From NCBI GenBank assembly GCA_018466975.1, contig CM031556.1, forward strand, positions 2,232,001-2,296,000: 64,000 bases of DNA, written 5' to 3'. This DNA comes from Sparassis latifolia (taxonomy: Eukaryota; Basidiomycota; Agaricomycetes; Polyporales; Sparassidaceae). A model generated the notes under the pieces. The model was not told where the DNA came from. It worked only from the letters and a program-made list of their open reading frames with translations, and made no database searches. Positions 58,347 through 64,000 of this stretch are shown here, one piece after another. Within the stretch, counting starts at the first letter, position 1. Every line of letters starts with the position of its first letter. The position numbers and the translations under genes were made by a program.

Positions 58347-59606
<1,260 letters not shown>

Positions 59607-59764
59607 TTCTAATGTAGATGGGGAGCAAAGTAAGAAGACGAGTAGAAATCGGACGGAACAACGCCTTGAAAAACCTTTGAGATGACTCCAGATGTGCTAA
59701 CGCTCGTCACCACGTGCACTGCGTATAGATCAATCTTATCAGTTGCTCTTCACCACACTCGATC
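59607..59764. promoter_or_regulatory. Bidirectional promoter between LYS1 and KAE1
   Basis: 158 bp separate two outward-facing start codons. No clear TATA box or Lys14-like element could be assigned by eye. Confidence 0.4.
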
Positions 59765-61229
59765 ATGCCTGGCCGCGTCCGAAAACGCTCTCCCCTCAAG
59801 GTTCCGGGTACGAGATGCGCTAGAAAACTGGCCAATTAGACTGACAGTGCACAGATAGGCCTTACATTGCTCTCGGTCTTGAGGGATCCGCGAATAAACT
59901 CGGTGCAGGAATCATTCGACATGGTCCAGACGGCTCCACCACTGTCCTCTCGAATGTCAGACATACCTACATAACGCCCCCGGGCGAGGGATTTCTACCA
60001 CGAGACACTGCTATACATCATCGGGAATGGGCTCTTGCAGTGATCAACGATGCTCTCAACAAGGCAGAGATATCGTTTCATGATATCGACTGCATCTGCT
60101 ACACGAAAGGTTGAGCGGTCCTCATATTCGATGATCTGTGCTCATGTTTTATGTCAAGGACCGGGTATGGGCGCACCATTAGTATCTGTCGCTCTAGTTG
60201 CCCGGACGCTGTCCCTCTTATACGACAAGCCACTCGTGGGTGTGAACCACTGCGTGGGTCGTAAGTACAGCTTTGACGGAGCTGGAAGGACGCTCAAATA
60301 CTCCATACAGACATCGAGATGGGCCGTCAAATTACGGGGGCGCGCAACCCCATCGTGCTGTATGTATCAGGTGGCAACACGCAGGTCATCGCATACTCTC
60401 AGCAGTGCTACCGGATATTTGGCGAGACGCTCGATATCGCCGTCGGAAACTGCCTCGACCGCTTCGCGAGAGTTATTGATCTGAGCAACGATCCAAGCCC
60501 AGGATACAATATCGAGCAGGAGGCGAAGAAGTGCGCTACCCTCTTCTGTACAAGAGAAGTTCATGCTGATCGAGTCTCAACCAGAGGGAAGCGGCTCCTC
60601 TCCCTTCCGTACACGACCAAGGGCATGGATATCAGCTTGTCTGGGATTTTGACGTCCGTTGAAAGCTACACGCGGGACAAGCGGTACAGGCAGAACGGCC
60701 CCCTCAGCGAGGGAGAAGTCGACATCATCACACCGCAGGATTTGTGCTTCTCGCTGCAGGAGGTAGTGTACGCGATGCTCGTAGAGATCACGGAACGTGC
60801 GATGGCGCATATTGGGAGCAAGGAGGTACTGATCGTAGGGGGCGTTGGTTGTGAGTTTCCTCCAGTTCACCGCCTTGCAAAGTTAGCCATTGAGTTGATC
60901 TTCGTGCAGGTAACGAACATCTACAAGGAATGATGGGAACAATGGCTAAGGAACGCGGAGGACAGGTTTTCGCGACTGATGAACGGTTAGTCGTCCGCGA
61001 AAAAATCTTCTGTTAATTTTGCTGACCTTCATGGAAGGTTTTGTATCGATAATGGCATCATGATTGCTCAGGCGGGCCTGTTGAGTTATCGCATGGGCTT
61101 CCAGACCCCACTGACGAAGAGTACTTGTACACAACGGTGAGCATTTCGTCGGAGTCGTTGAAATATGCCTGACGACGAAAATTTTGCAGATTCAGAACGG
61201 ATGAAGTACATGTCGCGTGGAGAGCATAG
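59765..61229 (+). CDS. KAE1: tRNA N6-adenosine threonylcarbamoyltransferase, KEOPS subunit Kae1
   Basis: Known role: catalytic subunit of KEOPS, which places threonylcarbamoyl on A37 of ANN-decoding tRNAs. Seen: basic [14 protein letters not shown], an intron (gtacga...cacag), then [58 protein letters not shown], and [18 protein letters not shown], where the H of the metal site HIEMG is rebuilt across an intron. Also [94 protein letters not shown], and [17 protein letters not shown], which holds the last metal ligand D. The end is [12 protein letters not shown]. About seven short introns, no breaks. The GVGCNERLQ junction crosses an intron near 60855-60910. Confidence 0.95.
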
Positions 61230-61423
61230 ATTGAAGTGCCTAGTAATGTTACTATGTACTTTGAGCTCCTGTACTTTCCGGTATGTTTTTTTCTTTTGCA
61301 AATCTGATTTGTTGACTTCCGGATGGTCTGGTCGGGTAACAGATAAAATCGGGCAGCGGATCTGGCGCTTCTACGACATAACAATATTAATATAGATACT
61401 GCAGTCGACGTGTATGTGACCGA

Positions 61424-62515
61424 TTAATTTCTCAGCATGGAAGAGACCAGCTCCCAGCCTTCCGCATCTGACGATCTCAGCTCTGCAGCCACTCTCTCGT
61501 AGCGATCCCACCACCACTTGTTGACCTCCTCGAACTCTCCCCCAGTACCGGGTGGCTGGTGCCATGGCTTGTCCTTTAGGATGTAATGCAGACACCGTAC
61601 CTCTTCGTCTCGCCACATCGGCTTGTGGATCAGTCGGAGCGGCTTGAGGGCGTTGTAGCACCATGGCAGCGGTTTCCATTTACCTTTGAAGAAAGCGGAG
61701 AGGAGGTCCTGGTCGGGGAAGGAAAACGTCGGCACGAGCGGTGACGTGGAGAGGAAGTGTTTGAGGCCTTCGGAGAGCTCGTGGGACGGGTGGAGAACGA
61801 CTGTACCAGAGTTCAGCTGTGTGTACGGGCGGGGACTCGACTCTGTGATGGTGGGCGGCGAGGAGAGCGCTTCTGGGTGCACCATGGAGGTGTGGGCGCA
61901 GTTCGCTGGAACCCTGAGATGCCGTGTCAGCAAAAGAATACTCGAAAGACAATTGCCGCCCCTTACCAGTCAGCAGGGTAGTGTGGCAACTTGCGCGGGT
62001 TACAGGCGCATACATGCGCCGCGGCGATCCAGTCACGAGGAAGCTCGAGGTCCATGAGCTCGTCCATATTCCGCATAATTATCATGTCAGAATCGAGCAT
62101 CACAAGGCGCTGCCATTTTTTCCCTTCGGTCAGAGACAGGACCACCTTATGAAAAAATGGCTTTCACGTCGTATTCCTCAAGCTCAAAACATCTGGACGA
62201 AGTCTCGGAAGGTCAGACCTCGTGCAAACTCCAAAAAGTCTGAACCGCATACCTCAGTTTGGTCCACGTATCGGAGAACCGTGCGTCGTGGTCTGAGAGG
62301 TGATGCACGTCTTTTTCAGGGTTCAGGTGATCTATGTCTCTCAGCATAATTCCTCTCTTCCTGATGACCTCTCTGGCTTCTTGGGGGAAACTCGGTGTGA
62401 CCATGACAACTAGCGGGTACTTTGAACCAACAGAAACCAGGCAATGGTGCAATACGAGGGCACCAGCCAAATAAGTTGGGTTGGTGAGCAGGGTAGCGTA
62501 TGCTTTCTGCACCAT
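61424..62515 (-). CDS. Glycosyltransferase family 8 protein (glycogenin/galactinol synthase-like)
   Basis: Known of the family: GT8 enzymes transfer sugars from nucleotide donors with retention and a metal-binding DxD. Seen: MVQKAYATLLTNPTYLAGAL, YPLVVMVTPSFPQEAREVIR, ARFSDTWTKL; after an intron RCFELEEYD; after another RLVMLDSDMIIMRNMDELMD, with the DSD metal motif; WIAAAHVCACNPRKLPHYP; then YTQLNSGTVVLHPSHELSE, FSFPDQDLLSAFFKGKWKPL, LPWCYNALKPLRLIHKPMWR and the end SSDAEGWELVSSMLRN. The QLNSGTVVL and PDQDLL blocks are typical GT8 acceptor-side motifs. No signal peptide. About 310 residues. Not long enough for a classical glycogenin with a glycogen-synthase-binding tail. Convergent with KAE1. 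Confidence 0.88.
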
Positions 62516-63065
62516 CGTACGTGACGCAGAAGGGCCGAACGGCTGTTTTGGGATTCAGGACAGCGGTAGAGAAAAATTACGCGCTTGTTGGTGCAGTAGT
62601 CTTATAACGAAGGCGCCGAAGGACAGATGTCAACGAGCACTGAGTACTGAACGTTGAACAGTTTCGGACAGAACTCGGGCGTTTTAGTCAGGCAGTCACA
62701 ACTGGGATGATTGCTCCGCGTCGTAGCCGCCCGTCCGCGGGCACAACAAGTGCACAGCATGTTGTAAACACTGCGGAAGTGAAAGTTTCTTCCAACTCAC
62801 ATCCTCCCATGGATATTGGCGTAACTATATTTTATCTCATCGCCGGCCCGGAACCGCTCTGCGCAGAATTTCGAGCACTCCGACGCTGTATTCGCGGAAC
62901 CACATTCGCAGTACTTCATTGGTGCGACTGTTAATGCTCGCGCACCGCTTGCCATGCGAAGCTCACAGATGAATGCATGCGCGTTTCATGCACATAGCAT
63001 TTTGCATGGTCATACAGATGAAAATAATGCAACGATCCGAAAGCAGCGTAGGTAGATGAAGCCCC
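62516..63065. other. Intergenic region
   Basis: No gene supported between the GT8 start and the eS28 stop; a frame at 62707-62934 on the plus strand has no family resemblance. Confidence 0.45.
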
Positions 63066-63442
63066 TCAGCGGAGACGCCTGATTGCACGCAGTCCGCATC
63101 AGTTAAATGAAAGGATACCGAGCACTATGTTCACGTACCGCGCCTCACGCTCACTCTCCAGAAGTGCCAGAATATCCTTCTCCCGTACGGGTCCCTTCAC
63201 ATTCCGGATGATTGTTCGGGTGGGATCGTCCATGAACTCTACGCGGACCTGTGTGACACCTCCACGGGAGCCAGTCCGACCAAGGACCTATAACATAAAC
63301 TGTTAGACAATAGAGCACAAAAATCGGTGGCTGAAATAGACCTTGACGACGGTAGCGAGCTTGACTGGCACTTTTGCTGATGTATCCTGATATATTCATT
63401 GAGATTGCGGCGGACGATGTAGACACGAGTGAGACTCACCAT
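63066..63442 (-). CDS. RPS28: 40S ribosomal protein eS28
   Basis: Known role: a small structural protein of the 40S subunit near the mRNA exit. Seen: exon 1 is only the ATG (63440-63442), followed by gtgagt. After the acceptor atatatcag the text is [16 protein letters not shown] second intron (gtctatt...atag) follows, then [40 protein letters not shown] and [10 protein letters not shown] last intron (gtacgt...tcag) joins RRLR and TGA. The 69-residue product matches eS28 along its whole length. The start was chosen because it is the only way to give the family's short N-terminus in frame. An alternative longer reading through the first intron gives a foreign N-terminus and was discarded. Confidence 0.94.
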
Positions 63443-63865
63443 TTTCGAGGGTGGAGGATGCGCCGAGGTCGAACTGGCGAAATGTTTTGGGTTGGTGTAC
63501 TGGACGGAAAAATAAGGTTCAGCACTTGAGTTGCGGTTGTTAGATGTACGGGAAAGTCCGGTGGCTGATACCGCTCGCCGACCACCAACTTCAAGACCCA
63601 CTAGCGATGATGATAAGTTGCGTTGTCGCATGCGACATATCTTAGGTTTTTCTTACTTTCTGAGATCTGCTCCGTATAGTCTTAATTACGGCGGTTGATC
63701 AACATGTGTCGTACATAGTTTCTCCACATTTCTTTCGAACGGGCACGGATATTGTCACGTACCACTGGAACTTACGGAAACAGCGCAGAGCGGTTGAACT
63801 TCTACATATTACATATCAAGGTGAATAAACTACATAGCGCGTGTTATCAAGCGACCGTGACAGTG
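63443..63865. other. Promoter region of RPS28 and 3' end of the next gene
   Basis: Open frames on the minus strand up to 63631 continue from the eS28 exons, but read unlike eS28 and are taken as leader sequence. Nothing else seen. Confidence 0.4.
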
Positions 63866-64000
63866 CTAAGCACTCGTCCGCGCGCCGAAACCCTCTACGT
63901 CTGAATCCGCGATAAGTTTCTTTACCTTTTTCTCGGCGGCCTTTCCTCTCAGTACGTTCTCGATATAGAACTCTCCTGCCTGTAGAACAAACGTATTGGA
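63866..64000 (-). CDS. Last exon of an unidentified gene, running off the window
   Basis: On the minus strand an acceptor ctacag near 63983 is followed by AGEFYIENVLRGKAAEKKVK, then KLIADSDVEGFGARTSA and TAG at 63866. The text is Lys-rich and looks like a real C-terminus, but too little is present to name a family. Confidence 0.5.
   Translation of the reverse strand, partial: SNTFVLQAGEFYIENVLRGKAAEKKVKKLIADSDVEGFGARTSA

Noticed and set aside
63239..63631. 130-codon minus-strand frame as a longer eS28
   Set aside because: It reads through the first two eS28 introns; splicing after the ATG gives the exact family N-terminus instead.

Overview
This 64 kb window is fungal nuclear DNA, most likely from a mushroom-forming basidiomycete (Agaricomycetes). 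The genes are split by many introns of about 45-60 nt with GT-AG ends. The VPS13 N-terminus begins with the MVWWSDPGKEVLNI|LFNRV form that I associate with basidiomycetes. A secreted GH12 endoglucanase fits a plant-biomass degrader. No bacterial operons, rRNA genes, CRISPR arrays or clear tRNA genes were seen.

Left arm (1-31 kb), ordinary housekeeping genes: VPS13 (minus, cut by the window start), a small unrecognised multi-exon gene, an ELO fatty-acid elongase, a PH-C2-RasGAP protein, the AP-2 alpha adaptin, a GH12 glycoside hydrolase, a dsRBD-containing DExH RNA helicase, the mitochondrial J-protein HscB/Jac1, a dysferlin-domain protein, a TMEM135-like membrane protein and the WD-repeat diphthamide protein Dph7. 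Several are convergent with short gaps (RasGAP/AP-2 alpha, TMEM135-like/Dph7) or divergent over about 120 bp (Jac1/dysferlin protein).

Middle (31.3-51.3 kb), a nest of repeats: a CCCAT/ATGGG-rich palindromic patch, then a very large Ty3/gypsy retrotransposon (32,631-51,299). Its left LTR carries a 641-bp solo LTR of another family (5-bp duplication GTTGA). Its right LTR is split by a 4,831-bp non-autonomous LTR element (819-bp LTRs, 5-bp duplication ATAGG). After subtracting these insertions, both host LTRs are 1,020 bp. The host has Gag, protease, RT, RNase H and integrase, disabled by stop codons and frameshifts. It also has a long unusual region between protease and RT, and an intact third ORF that appears to splice across the polypurine tract into the 3' LTR.

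Right arm (51.3-64 kb), housekeeping again: the INO80 subunit Ies1, an unrecognised disordered protein, saccharopine dehydrogenase Lys1 divergent from the tRNA t6A enzyme Kae1, a GT8 glycosyltransferase, ribosomal protein eS28 (first intron directly after the ATG), and the last exon of an unidentified gene running off the end.

All exon structures were read by eye from frame continuity, splice consensus and remembered family conservation. Ends of conserved genes are fairly secure; some N-termini and internal introns are approximate.
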